DNA from: Blattamonas nauphoetae
Lineage: Eukaryota; Preaxostyla; Oxymonadida
Assembly (NCBI GenBank): GCA_033064195.1
Contig: JARBJD010000245.1
Coordinates: forward strand, 1 to 64,000
Reading direction: 5' to 3'
DNA length: 64,000 nucleotides
A program made the translations under genes and the position numbers. Positions 10,176-18,657 of this stretch are shown piece after piece. Every line of letters begins with the position of its first letter. Positions within the stretch are counted from its first letter, which is position 1. Under the pieces are notes generated by a model. That model did no database searches and had not been told where the DNA came from. It saw nothing but the letters and a program-made list of their open reading frames with translations.

Positions 10176-10658
10176 TTAATTGAATCCATCAAATTGCTTC
10201 ACTTCTCTGTTTTCCATTTGTTCATTCTTCTTCTGAATAATCAACAGATTCTTCATCCAATGATCCACCAATTTTTCCTCAATCGACTTCAGTTTCCGTG
10301 TGATTTTGAACACTTCCCTTTTCAATTCAGTTTCGTTAATTCTTGGATTTTCTTTCATGATTTGCATTCTTGCTTTGCTGTCTTCTTCATTCATCATTGC
10401 GTTGTTATTATTCTTTTCAAGTTTGTGAATAAAATCGTCGATCTGATAGTTGGTAATATTCCTTATTTCTCCTTCAAAGTGGAGATCTGGATTCTTGAGC
10501 ATTGACAAGAGATATGCTCTCTGATATTGGTAGTTTCTACTGCTTGGCTTGTATGTTCGATCATAACCATGTTCATCCTTGAATTCAAAGATGGTGTTTT
10601 GAAATAGTTCTCTTATTTTCGTGATGCTGTCTGTGACAAATTTCAGTGTCGCCGCCAT
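10176..10658 (-). CDS. Helical, charged Polinton protein (160 aa)
   Basis: The frame is intact and strongly helical, with many lysine and glutamate residues (EDSKARMQIMKENPRINE, TRKLKSIEEKLVDHWMKN), so a coiled coil is likely. It sits directly upstream of the polymerase. The terminal protein needed for protein-primed replication is unidentified in most Polintons. The position here invites the comparison, but no motif supports it. A double A/T-rich promoter-like stretch precedes the ATG. Confidence 0.45.
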   Translation of the reverse strand: MAATLKFVTDSITKIRELFQNTIFEFKDEHGYDRTYKPSSRNYQYQRAYLLSMLKNPDLHFEGEIRNITNYQIDDFIHKLEKNNNNAMMNEEDSKARMQIMKENPRINETELKREVFKITRKLKSIEEKLVDHWMKNLLIIQKKNEQMENREVKQFDGFN

Positions 10659-10692
10659 TTACTACAAATTAAAAAATCCGAAAATAAAAAAA
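10659..10692 (-). promoter_or_regulatory. Polinton T-rich promoter-like motif
   Basis: CTTTTTTTATTTTCGG and a second TTTTTTAATTTG lie before the ATG of the 160 aa gene, minus strand. Confidence 0.5.
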
Positions 10693-10701
10693 GTTGAGCG
10701 T

Positions 10702-11166
10702 TTATTTCTGTTTTCTCTGATGGGGCTTTATCGTTGCCTTTAGCCAGGAATCAAGTCTAATTCTGAACACTTCACTTCCACCTATCTCTCGATATGTGAA
10801 TGGAACCAGAACTTTGGTGTACTCACCTACGAGCTCACAATTGTATTTCTTCAGTTCATTCTCAACGAATGATTGAGTGTAGTGTCGACGTTGTGACATG
10901 TGAGGACGATTACCTTGATTCCACAATTTCGGTTTTATTCTCCATTCGACACCTTCGAAGACATACGTCACCGGTGTTGACCCGTGAATGTAATCAGAAA
11001 CGAGTTCACAATTCTCCTTTTTCATCGACTCGATCAACGCTTGCTTCGCATTAGTTCGGCGTCTTTGGCTCCACTTGGAAGTGTTCGAAGTCTCTGACGA
11101 GACGTTATAGATTTCTCGACCCCTATCGGGTTCGAAGCCTCGGTGAGGCGAGACTGTTGCATTCAT
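10702..11166 (-). CDS. Polinton cargo protein with two tandem domains (about 154 aa)
   Basis: The start is taken at MNATVSPHRGFEP, just behind the promoter-like motif. The protein holds two related units. Each has a NCELV-x-[DE]Y segment followed by a VPFTY or TPVTY strand and a WRIKP or FRIRL strand. The layout resembles the short GEY-x-W repeat common in phage and large-virus DNA-associated proteins, but without its cysteines. That link is an inference with low certainty. Two double-hairpin repeats lie in its N-terminal region. A broken second copy lies at 13490-13786. Confidence 0.5.
   Translation of the reverse strand: MNATVSPHRGFEPDRGREIYNVSSETSNTSKWSQRRRTNAKQALIESMKKENCELVSDYIHGSTPVTYVFEGVEWRIKPKLWNQGNRPHMSQRRHYTQSFVENELKKYNCELVGEYTKVLVPFTYREIGGSEVFRIRLDSWLKATIKPHQRKQK
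11072..11103. repeat. Double-hairpin TTCGAA repeat, copy 5
   Basis: Perfect arms CACTT-GG-AAGTG and TCTC-TGAC-GAGA around TTCGAA. It is inside the tandem-domain cargo gene. Confidence 0.75.
11117..11154. repeat. Double-hairpin TTCGAA repeat, copy 6
   Basis: Right arm GCCTC-GGT-GAGGC is perfect. The left arm (CGA-CCCCTA-TCG) is shorter. It is 13 bp from copy 5 in the same gene. Confidence 0.7.
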
Positions 11167-11188
11167 TGAGTACAAAATAAAAAAATGA
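11167..11188 (-). promoter_or_regulatory. Polinton T-rich promoter-like motif
   Basis: TTTTTTTATTTTGTACTC before the MNATV start, minus strand. It is almost identical to the motif at 3037-3062. Confidence 0.5.
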
Positions 11189-11214
11189 AAAAATGAAAAA
11201 TGAAACCAACTTTG

Positions 11215-11255
11215 CTCGCCCCCTGGCGGGTTCGAAGCCTTGCCAAAGGCAAGAC
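11215..11255. repeat. Double-hairpin TTCGAA repeat, copy 7
   Basis: Perfect arms CGCC-CCCT-GGCG and GCCTT-GCCA-AAGGC around GG-TTCGAA. It is intergenic, upstream of the cargo gene. Confidence 0.75.
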
Positions 11256-12204
11256 TCCATAACCACTGATCCGATTTCAATAAAACTTGCGGCAATCGAA
11301 AGAGCGCATCGGATATGACCTTGGATGAAAATATTTACGAAATTGAAAAATATCGATTTTCACTGTAGTCAAATACAGGGTCAAAAATGGGATCTTGGCT
11401 CCTGACGAAAATTTTTTTTCCAAATTATTTTTTTCTGTTTTCTCATAATTTCTTCATCCTTTGTGTGAAATTTGAAGACGATTTGAAAACATTTTTGAAA
11501 AAACCCCATAATTCGTACTTTTGGCGAAATTCTCACTATAACCGTGACCGTGGTCATAGTAGATTAGTTGGATCCTGAGAGACGTAGTAGTGACTGCAGC
11601 ACTATGAAATTTCGAGGGATTCAGCGAAAAACGAGGAGGAAGCTAGCACCATTAAAAAAACTTGAAAATTCCGGCCCAGGAAGCCAGAAACGGGTCGATG
11701 GGAAGCGCTTGAATGCTCCATCACAGGGATCGCAACCCTGGGACCATTGTAAATCACCAGTATCTCGTGCTTCCTCAAACAATGGTTTTTGCAAAATTTA
11801 CCCTAGATGTATTTTTTCGTCCGCTATCGATTGCAAGTGGTTTCAGGTCTGGATCTCTGCTGGTTGTCAAGATATGACCAATTTTTCAAAAAATATTTTC
11901 AAAATTGTCGATTTTTGACCAATGTTCGACACATATCTCGACGATGGTTCATCCGATTTTGATCGGGTTTATTTTGATCAATGAGTCTCGCCTCTGCGAG
12001 GTCTCGAACCCGCCCAGGGGTCGAGTCACATCGTCATTGAGATTTTAGAATGAGTTTCAAAATCTGTTCGGGTTGATTTTTGAAGAAAATTGACAAAAGT
12101 GATCAAATTTTTCGAAAAAGTGCAAAAATTTGCTCCAAAATTTTGGGTTAAATCGATGGAGAAAATCACTGTTTTTGACGAAGTCACTGTGAAATAAATC
12201 ACAA
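11256..12204. other. Non-coding stretch of the Polinton
   Basis: No gene is supported here. The stretch is A/T-rich with homopolymer runs. It contains a short inverted GTGACCGTGGTCA-like segment near 11545 and double-hairpin copy 8 at 11983-12028. It separates the minus-strand replication genes from two plus-strand cargo genes. Confidence 0.5.
11983..12028. repeat. Double-hairpin repeat, copy 8 (CTCGAA core)
   Basis: Same plan as the other copies, with one arm CCTC-TGC-GAGG and a CTCGAA variant core. It is intergenic. Confidence 0.6.
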
Positions 12205-12576
12205 ATGAGAGTACTTTCGACCACTTTTTCAATGTGGTTCCCAAATCGTTCTGTACACTACTTGAGAAATAGAGCTGTGACGGATGCAACCTGTTTCACT
12301 TTCATGGTTCCAACAGATCGAAGTGAAATTGCAGGTGGTGAAGAAGGTATTTCAACAGCAGAATCGGTGAACATTGTCTATCGAGGAACACCAATCAATC
12401 AGGGCGCTCTGGATCCATATTTCACATCAACCAAAGATGGACCACCTCCACCAATTCTAGCACTACATCAGGCTACATACTGGTTGTTCTGGATTGAAAA
12501 TGGACAACCACGAGTACGATATGTCATTGATCGTCGTCTCCAAGAAGCGTATGAAGAAGTGAAGAGAGGGTATTAA
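12205..12576 (+). CDS. Unidentified plus-strand Polinton cargo protein (123 aa)
   Basis: The frame starts MRVLSTTFSMWFPNRSVHYL. The middle is rich in beta-type residues (SVNIVYRGTPINQGALD), and it ends in a helical YVIDRRLQEAYEEVKRGY. I do not recognise it. It is followed 43 bp later by another plus-strand gene, so the two may be expressed together. Confidence 0.4.
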   Translation: MRVLSTTFSMWFPNRSVHYLRNRAVTDATCFTFMVPTDRSEIAGGEEGISTAESVNIVYRGTPINQGALDPYFTSTKDGPPPPILALHQATYWLFWIENGQPRVRYVIDRRLQEAYEEVKRGY

Positions 12577-12586
12577 TGATAAAAGT

Positions 12587-12612
12587 GTTTTTTGATTTTT
12601 TATTTTTGCTAA
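12587..12612 (+). promoter_or_regulatory. Polinton T-rich promoter-like motif
   Basis: TTTTTTGATTTTTTATTTTT a few bases before the ATG of the 136 aa gene, here on the plus strand. This shows that the motif follows gene orientation. Confidence 0.55.
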
Positions 12613-12619
12613 AAGAACC

Positions 12620-13030
12620 ATGGTTAAACGATATTTCTCAATTCAGAATTCTCACACTGCTCAATTTCCTCATGATTTTGTCAATTCCCGAAAACAAAAA
12701 TATATTTACTTCCTCGACTGCAAACTCATCCATGTGAAAGAAGAGATTAGTGATCCATCGACAGTCATTTCAAAAGACATTCCGCAGTATATCACAATCC
12801 ATGGTGATTGGATTCAATCTGATGCACACAATGATTCATATGTTGCTTTCTGTAACGAACAGATTGCGAAGCGAAAGAAGTGGGAACTAACTACTCGACA
12901 ATCAATAGTGAAGATCTGGTTCAAAAACAGTTCTGGTGAATCTATTGAGATGGAGACATCAGAGACGATCAATGGAAAAATAATCATGGAGTACTATGAA
13001 TTTCTTGTTGATCTCATGTTGGAATACTAA
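12620..13030 (+). CDS. Unidentified plus-strand Polinton cargo protein (136 aa)
   Basis: An intact frame beginning MVKRYFSIQNSHTAQFPHDF. It is rich in alternating hydrophobic and polar residues (KYIYFLDCKLIHVKEEI, QYITIHGDWIQSD), which suggests a small beta-sandwich, followed by a C-terminal helix (IIMEYYEFLVDLMLEY). A small jelly-roll virion protein would fit, but this is only a guess from composition. It has the T-rich motif directly upstream. Confidence 0.45.
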   Translation: MVKRYFSIQNSHTAQFPHDFVNSRKQKYIYFLDCKLIHVKEEISDPSTVISKDIPQYITIHGDWIQSDAHNDSYVAFCNEQIAKRKKWELTTRQSIVKIWFKNSSGESIEMETSETINGKIIMEYYEFLVDLMLEY

Positions 13031-13118
13031 TTTTGACATATATTTATGTCAGAACTTTAATGAAAAACAAAAATACGTGAAGGTTAGTTCCATTTTTCGT
13101 TCGTGTAAGTTTCCATAA

Positions 13119-13393
13119 GACAACCCGATACTCCTTTGGGGACGATCTATCTCAATCCTTCTCAATGACTGCTACGCTCTCACAGAGAATAGCGAAGTCC
13201 TTGAAGGGATAAGTCTTTAGTGGGCATGATTTACGGTCAAATACTTTATCAAGAATCTGAAGCCAACATGAACCCCGGGGACAATCTTTCGATCATCCGT
13301 CTCCAATCCAACCTTCAATTCGTTCTACGCATCAGTCACGAGGGCACCATTTAGCCTGAGTATCTTGGAACGTTACGTCGAGGTCTCACACTT
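13119..13393. repeat. Dispersed repeat, copy A
   Basis: About 270 bp, matched at roughly 80% by a direct copy at 14052-14309. Both begin GACAACCCGATACTCCTTTG and end in a GAGGT(C/T)TCA(C/T)ACTT stretch. It has no open frame. The two copies flank the broken cargo-gene fragment between them. Confidence 0.7.
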
Positions 13394-13489
13394 GCACTAA
13401 CTGGACCTACTCTTCATATGCAAAATAAAAACTCAAAAGAAAAAAAATCAACGTGAATTTTGTGAACATCAGAAACACCCAAAATTCTT

Positions 13490-13786
13490 CTCTGATGAAA
13501 CAGGAACTTGCTTGTACTCACCAACGAGCTCACAGTTGTACTTCCTCAGTTCATTCTCCACAAAGGATTGAGTGTAGTGTCGACGTTGTGACATGTGTGG
13601 TCTGTTTCCTTGATTCCACTACTTAGGTTTTATTCTCCATTCAACACCTTCATGAACATAGATGACGGGGATATTATGTCTGACATACTCAGAGACAAGT
13701 TCACAGTTCTCTTCTTTCATTGACTGAATCAAAGCTTGCTTGGCTTCTGTTCGACGTTTTTCATATGTAGTATTCACTGTTGTCAT
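13490..13786 (-). pseudogene. Broken second copy of the tandem-domain cargo gene
   Basis: Minus-strand sequence closely related to the gene at 10702-11166, sharing NCELVSEY-like and WRIKP-like segments and the same T-rich upstream motif (13787-13818). It is a fossil. Confidence 0.65.
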
Positions 13787-13818
13787 TTAATCCAAATTAA
13801 AAAATCAAAAAAATAAAA
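13787..13818 (-). promoter_or_regulatory. Polinton T-rich promoter-like motif
   Basis: TTTTTATTTTTTTGATTTTT before the broken cargo-gene copy, minus strand. It is retained although the gene is dead. Confidence 0.45.
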
Positions 13819-14016
13819 ATGAATTGTGAAGTGAAGTGTGTTGAGAACTATTTATTTCTTGTTCCTTGTTGTGCCAGCTTTCATCTTTCTTATTTCTTTT
13901 TTGTTTCATTCTTCTTTGCAGTGCCTGCTTTCAGATTCTACATTCATTCATTCATCATTCAAGCCTTCAATCATTCATCATTCAATTTTTCAAGTTTGTA
14001 TGATTGTACCGTAGGA

Positions 14017-14054
14017 CTCTCACCCTGTGAGGGTTCGAAGTCTCTAACTGAGAC
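14017..14054. repeat. Double-hairpin TTCGAA repeat, copy 9
   Basis: Perfect arms CTCAC-CCT-GTGAG and GTCTC-TAACT-GAGAC around GG-TTCGAA. It abuts the start of dispersed repeat copy B. Confidence 0.75.
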
Positions 14055-14309
14055 AACCCGATACTCCTTTGGGGATCACTCTATCATGATCCTACTCAAT
14101 GACTACTGCTGGCGAAGTCCTTGAAGGGCTAAGGTATTGGGGGGGGCATGATTTACGGTCACATTGAAGTGATGCCCACAGTGAACCCCCGGGGACAACC
14201 TCCCAGTTCGTCCCGCTCCAATCCAACCTTCAATTCGTTCTACGCATTAGCCACGAGGGCACCATTTTGCCTGAGTATCAAGGGAAATTACCTCGAGGTT
14301 TCATACTTC
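14052..14309. repeat. Dispersed repeat, copy B
   Basis: Direct, diverged copy of 13119-13393. It is non-coding and is followed by a T-rich stretch to about 14400. Confidence 0.7.
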
Positions 14310-14409
14310 AACTTTTTTTGAATTTTTGAATTTTTCAATTTTTGATTTTTTTGAAATTTTCCGAAGTTTTTTTTGGCATTTTTTTTGAATTTTTTTTTGA
14401 AATTAGGAT

Positions 14410-14487
14410 TACCCCTCGCCTGAATCGAACCACCCTCTAGAAACGGGTGGCCATGGAACATACCCCACTGAGCTACTCGCTCCTGAA
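14410..14487 (-). other. tRNA-like sequence (degenerate)
   Basis: On the minus strand there is a good A-box match, TAGCTCAGTGGG, and, 30-odd bases on, a B-box match, GGTTCGATTCA, at tRNA spacing. A strong CCACCC...GGGTGG hairpin lies between them. The ends do not form a proper acceptor stem, so this is a tRNA-derived relic or a tRNA-headed short element rather than a working tRNA gene. Confidence 0.4.
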
Positions 14488-14489
14488 AA

Positions 14490-14810
14490 TGTTATTTTCG
14501 ACCAGTGCCTTATACCTCGAATGTTCAGATCTGCTAAATATTCCTTTTATTGTCTACCTATCTACCCTCGTTAAAAAGCATGCCTTTATCACGGGAACGA
14601 CTTTTTTTACCCTCGTTAAAAAGCATGCCTTTTTCACGGGAGCGATCTGCTAAATCTGAATTCTTGGTCACTTTCTACCCTCGATTAAAAGCATGACTTT
14701 TTCACGGGAGCACTTTTGCTATCTATTGAATTTAACGACAAAGTTTTCAACTTTTAAATCTGCTATAGTGTCTTTTTTTCGGGGGTAAAGTTTCTGATTT
14801 TTAAGGATAA
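14490..14810. other. Short tandem segments, no gene
   Basis: Three near-copies of a TACCCTCG(T/A)TTAAAAGCATG segment followed by TTTTTCACGGGAG or a close variant occur between 14560 and 14712. No gene is supported. Confidence 0.5.
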
Positions 14811-14814
14811 TTTC

Positions 14815-14890
14815 AGGACCGGATAGTCTAGTGGTAATGGTGAGTGCACGCACTACTACTACTAATAGTGCCCAAATCAAGCCGGACTTG
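14815..14890 (+). other. tRNA-like fragment (D-arm only)
   Basis: GGATAGTCTAGTGGTAATGG matches the start and D-arm of tRNA-Glu/Gly-type genes, but the expected B-box downstream is weak. It is probably a tRNA-derived fragment. Confidence 0.3.
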
Positions 14891-15063
14891 TTCATCAAGT
14901 AGGACCAAGGCTGGAGAAGCACCGTCGAATCACATGCGTGACGATGCAGTTATTGAATTCACGATTTTCTATTGCCGTGAACAAGTTCAGATCGATCAAT
15001 CCATTCATTTTTTCTCGAATCAACCATTCTTATTTGCGATATTTCTGAGATTGAAACCAACTA

Positions 15064-15664
15064 ATAGATGTGTCATTAACCCGATTCTGTCAACAACCCG
15101 GAACATGGGGTTGAAACAAACCATATTGGTCAAACTAAGAAAAAAAGAAATTTTGAGAATTTTCTATCTTGGCGAATCAGAGAAAACCTCAAAAAACCTC
15201 GTTTAAGCCCCTTTTAGTAGTGTGTCCAAATCATATCTCCACAACCTGTGGACCAATTTTGATGAAATTTTCCATAGAAACGTTTTTTTCGAGAAAAGAA
15301 TTTTTTGAAAAAAATTTGAAAAAAAAATGTTGGGTATTTGGAAAGTTGCGAAAAAACACCATTTTTCTCGACAAAAAAGTTTTTGGGAAAAAAAATTTAT
15401 TTTTTTTGAGAGTCTTTTTTCGATGTATTCACGAAAAAAATGCTTTTTATTTGGTGTAAAACGGATATCTGGTTGTGGAGATATGAGCTGAAAAAGTTTG
15501 AAAAAATGTGTGGGGTCCTGCTGTATACAGTATTTTGAGGTTTTCTCCGATTCGCCTCGATAGAAAATTCTTAAATTTAATTTTTTTCTTAGTTTGACCA
15601 AAATGGTTTGTTTCAACCCCAGGTTCCGGGTTGTTGACACGGACCGGGTTAATGACATATCTAT
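15064..15664. mobile_element. Inverted-repeat element, about 601 bp
   Basis: Arms at 15064-15196 and 15532-15664 are inverted copies, about 88% alike, starting ATAGAT(G/A)TGTCATTAACC. The core is extremely A/T-rich and non-coding. The structure is that of a MITE-type, non-autonomous DNA element. No target duplication is obvious. Confidence 0.6.
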
Positions 15665-15682
15665 AAACAATCTTGAAATGAA

Positions 15683-16315
15683 CAGTCATGGACAAAAGTC
15701 CTCGGCAGAGGGCGATGGAGTTTACGAACAGATAATTTCAGTCACTTTTTTCCCAATCACTTCAGTCCACTCTACCTTGGTATTTTCTGAAAAAGAAACT
15801 TCATAGAGTCTGTTGAAGTGAAAAAATCGAAGAATGACTGATGTGAAATTGAGAGACAAAACTACGGCGAACAAACTTCTGTCTCTCCTCTTCAGCGATG
15901 ATGAGATGGGCCCTGGCGAGTTTGTTTCGAGACACGAAAACGGTCTGCTCTCTCTCGTTCTGATCTCAATCAAATGGCAATGACAAAATTCTCAGATTTT
16001 TATCTCACTCATTCCTTTTCACTTCACACCATCACTTCATCAAACTCTTTCATTCATCTGGACAATTCGTTTTCTCATTTCATCTCCCTTTTTCCAATAA
16101 AATTGAGACATGACGAGATCACTGTAAAATGACGAGCGTTGTCTGCTGACACGATTCGATGTTTGGTTTGAAAAACAGAATTATCAGGACGAATGGAAGA
16201 GTTTGATGAAGAATGAAATGATGAATAAAATATTTGAGATATCGTAGAAATCATCGATGAAAATTATTCTGTTCTCACCTTCATCATCTCTGCCGAGGAC
16301 TTTTGTCCATGACTG
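15683..16315. mobile_element. MITE-type element with perfect 28 bp inverted ends (633 bp)
   Basis: Terminal inverted repeats at 15683-15710 and 16288-16315 are identical over 28 bp, beginning CAGTCATGGACAAAAG. GAA flanks both sides, compatible with a 3 bp target duplication but too short to prove it. Inside, a plus-strand frame at 15834-15983 encodes 49 residues (MTDVKLRDKTTANKLLSLLF...), perhaps a remnant of a transposase start. It is a non-autonomous deletion derivative of an unidentified DNA transposon. Confidence 0.75.
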
Positions 16316-17390
16316 GAAACTCTGGGAAAGATATTAACCGAAAGAAGGTGTAAAATTGGTAAAAACACTGAAAACGACCCGTTACGACTTCTGTCTAAGG
16401 TTTGACATCGTCTGTGTTTTGAGGGAAGAAAGTTGCTGAATATGAAGGATCAGATCACGTGGCTGATGGAGGGATTGATGTCGTTCAAGAGCAGCTTGTC
16501 GTCGTTCATTCGTCACAACACCCAGAATCGTCCTAATGCAGAAATATTACGAAAGTTGGCGCAGGCGTGGGAACACTGTCGATGAGTCGGAGAGGAGAGT
16601 GCATGTTGGGATGGGGATCGACGGATATCTTGATCAAGTGGCCAGCATTCGTCACGGTGTCAACTCCCCCGCAGAGAGAGAGAACGTGTTGTCCGTAGTC
16701 AGATGCCGAATGCCAGCTGAAATTCGCTTTGAGGGTGATCGGGTCGAGTCGCAAGGGAGTGCGTGTTTGTCGCGTGTCCGGCGTTCCACCCTTCGAAGTT
16801 CTGATCGATTACGAATTTCATTATCGTTCCACCTTGGTCAGCATCGTCGAGATCAACAGTATATTCTTTTCAACTGCCTTTGAGCTGAGTCCTTCCGCAT
16901 AGCCTTCAAACCCGTAGCACATGTAACTCGACGTTTTGGACGTCCAAGCTGTGCACCCACGAGTGAGGGGAAGATGGTTGCGTCGGCGTGTGGTGAATTA
17001 ACTTCGAACAATGTCGGGGAGGGGTTGTATCAGTGACAGGATGAGGTGTGAAAGGTGGGTCGCGATGAATCAAGATTGAATCAAAGAAGCAAAAAAGATG
17101 AGAAAAATGGATAATAAGAGGAATATTCAAGGCAAAATTGTCAACAAATGAGACGATGAATGGAGAGCTAAATTTCAGACATACAAACAACGATCAGTCG
17201 AATTAGTGGGGAAGAATGTCTTGAAACTCAATGGTGATACATCCAAGCAACTCTGAGATCGTCCATATTTGTGTATGAAGTATTTGATTTGAACTTGCAC
17301 CCATTGATCCTGGAAAATCAACAAAAAAGGCACAAAAGAGTAATAACTCGAGTAATGAAATGAAGAAAATACAAGTCAGCAAGAAATGGT
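16316..17390. other. No gene supported; eroded coding-like sequence
   Basis: The minus strand around 16533-16800 keeps a coding look (RLDPITLKANFSWHSASDYG) but has no start and no family match. It may be a scrap of a decayed host gene. The rest shows nothing I can name. Confidence 0.35.
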
Positions 17391-17394
17391 CGTT

Positions 17395-17467
17395 GTCCGG
17401 CCTGATGAACATGTACGGCCTGATGAGGGGACTATAAGCTGAAGGTCCTAGGTTCAATTCCTGGCGG
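17395..17467 (+). other. tRNA-like sequence with intact T-arm (degenerate)
   Basis: The 73 bp length fits a tRNA. The B-box GGTTCAATTCC and its T-stem (CTAGG with CCTGG) are perfect, and the ends (TCCGGC and GGCGGA) pair at five of six positions. The D-arm and anticodon arm do not fold properly, so this is probably a tRNA relic. A GGTCT...AAGACC hairpin related to the double-hairpin repeat lies just downstream, near 17505-17526. Confidence 0.4.
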
Positions 17468-17793
17468 AAGCATTTAATTTCACATATCACTGCCCTTTGG
17501 CATGGTCTAGGCCTTTGGCAAGACCAACGTACGTCTCCGGAACTCAAACCGATAAAAATGAGTTCCGATGCCGGTCTAAAACGGACCGATGAGAAGTGTC
17601 GCAACCTTCGGAACCTTGAAAAAGTACACCAGCTTCCACCAAATCAAGGTTTTTGCATTTTTGAAAATTTTCGAAATTTTGCTTCAACTTGAAAGTATGA
17701 AGTAACTGAACTCTGGAAGAGAATATTTCTCTAAGTTTGACAACTTTCTAAAATGAAAATGACTTTTACTTCAAGTATTTTCTGAATGGTCAA

Positions 17794-18490
17794 TCAGCAT
17801 GGAGAAAAAGTAATGGAAGTGGTGTCTAAGGAGCGGGTTCCCAAATCGCCTTCTATACTACTAACCAGCCCTCTCCAGAAGCAACCAAACAATACTTCGC
17901 ATCGATTGTGGAAGGGATGAAGGGAGAGTTTAGCGATCAGTTGTTTTTGTGTTGTCTCTGTTCTCGAAGGAGGTTGAATTTCAGAATGATCAGAAAGATG
18001 AATACAAAAGTGGGAAATGGGAAGATTGATCGAGCTCGAAGACGAGCAGTGGAAGAGAAGAAGAGAAGGAAGAAGAACACAAAACAGAGAACGATGAACA
18101 GAACAAGGAAGATGACCGAACAACAGAAGAAACTGCCAAACCAGACGAAGCTGCCAAACAAGACGAAACGAAGGACAAAGCCACGAACGAGTCCGAATCG
18201 TCCTCAGAAATCTCCTCCACATCCGACGAGCCTTCGGGGGACGAAGAGGAAGAGCCAGCGCCGCTCACCATCTCCCTCCTCTTCGACCAGTCTTCCCTCT
18301 TCTCCGTCTTCTCCCGAACCATCGCCATTCTCTGATCGATCACTCTCAACCGCACCGACAACGTGGAAATATTCTCCTCCACTGACTCGTTCTGCTCGAT
18401 GGTGATCTCGTTCTATTCTCACAACAGACAACTCGATAAGGACCTGAACCAGAGAAGACAATGGGAGTCTACCGAAGTCATTCGGCACAT
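17794..18490. pseudogene. Acidic low-complexity gene fragment, unidentified
   Basis: One plus-strand frame reads as a glutamate-rich region followed by ESESSSEISSTSDEPSGDEE and a short hydrophobic piece. The other frames of the same stretch are low-complexity basic or serine/proline sequences. It looks like a decayed fragment of an acidic host protein. No start or conserved domain is visible. Confidence 0.3.
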
Positions 18491-18657
18491 CCGTTTCTCA
18501 TGAGGAAAATGTTTACATTTCACAAGATAAAGTTGATTTAAGAGTTTTGGATTCATCTCTCACTGTTAAGGTCCATTTTCGAATGACAGTCTCGATCATT
18601 CCTGTCATTCTTTGTTCTTCAGAAAATCTCGAAAAAGAGAGAGTATGACTTCTCTCA

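Larger units (their letters stand above)
1..13800. mobile_element. Polinton/Maverick (broken, left end outside window)
   Basis: This is a self-synthesising DNA transposon of the Polinton/Maverick class. The parts visible are a capsid-type protein at the left edge, several small virion-type proteins, a packaging ATPase, an rve-type integrase, a protein-primed family B DNA polymerase and cargo genes. Most genes lie on the minus strand. The ATPase and two cargo genes lie on the plus strand. The set of parts is diagnostic for the family. The element is broken, with roughly ten interruptions over its genes, yet the catalytic motifs are still easy to read, so it is probably of intermediate age. I cannot see the left terminal repeat, and no right terminal repeat could be matched, so the right end near 13.8 kb is only an estimate. 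Confidence 0.85.

Noticed and set aside
14410-14487. A functional tRNA gene
   Set aside because: The A- and B-boxes are good but the acceptor and D stems do not pair.
17908-18405. 165 aa basic protein on the plus strand
   Set aside because: It is the out-of-frame shadow of an acidic, glutamate-rich fragment. The composition is low-complexity and no domain is present.
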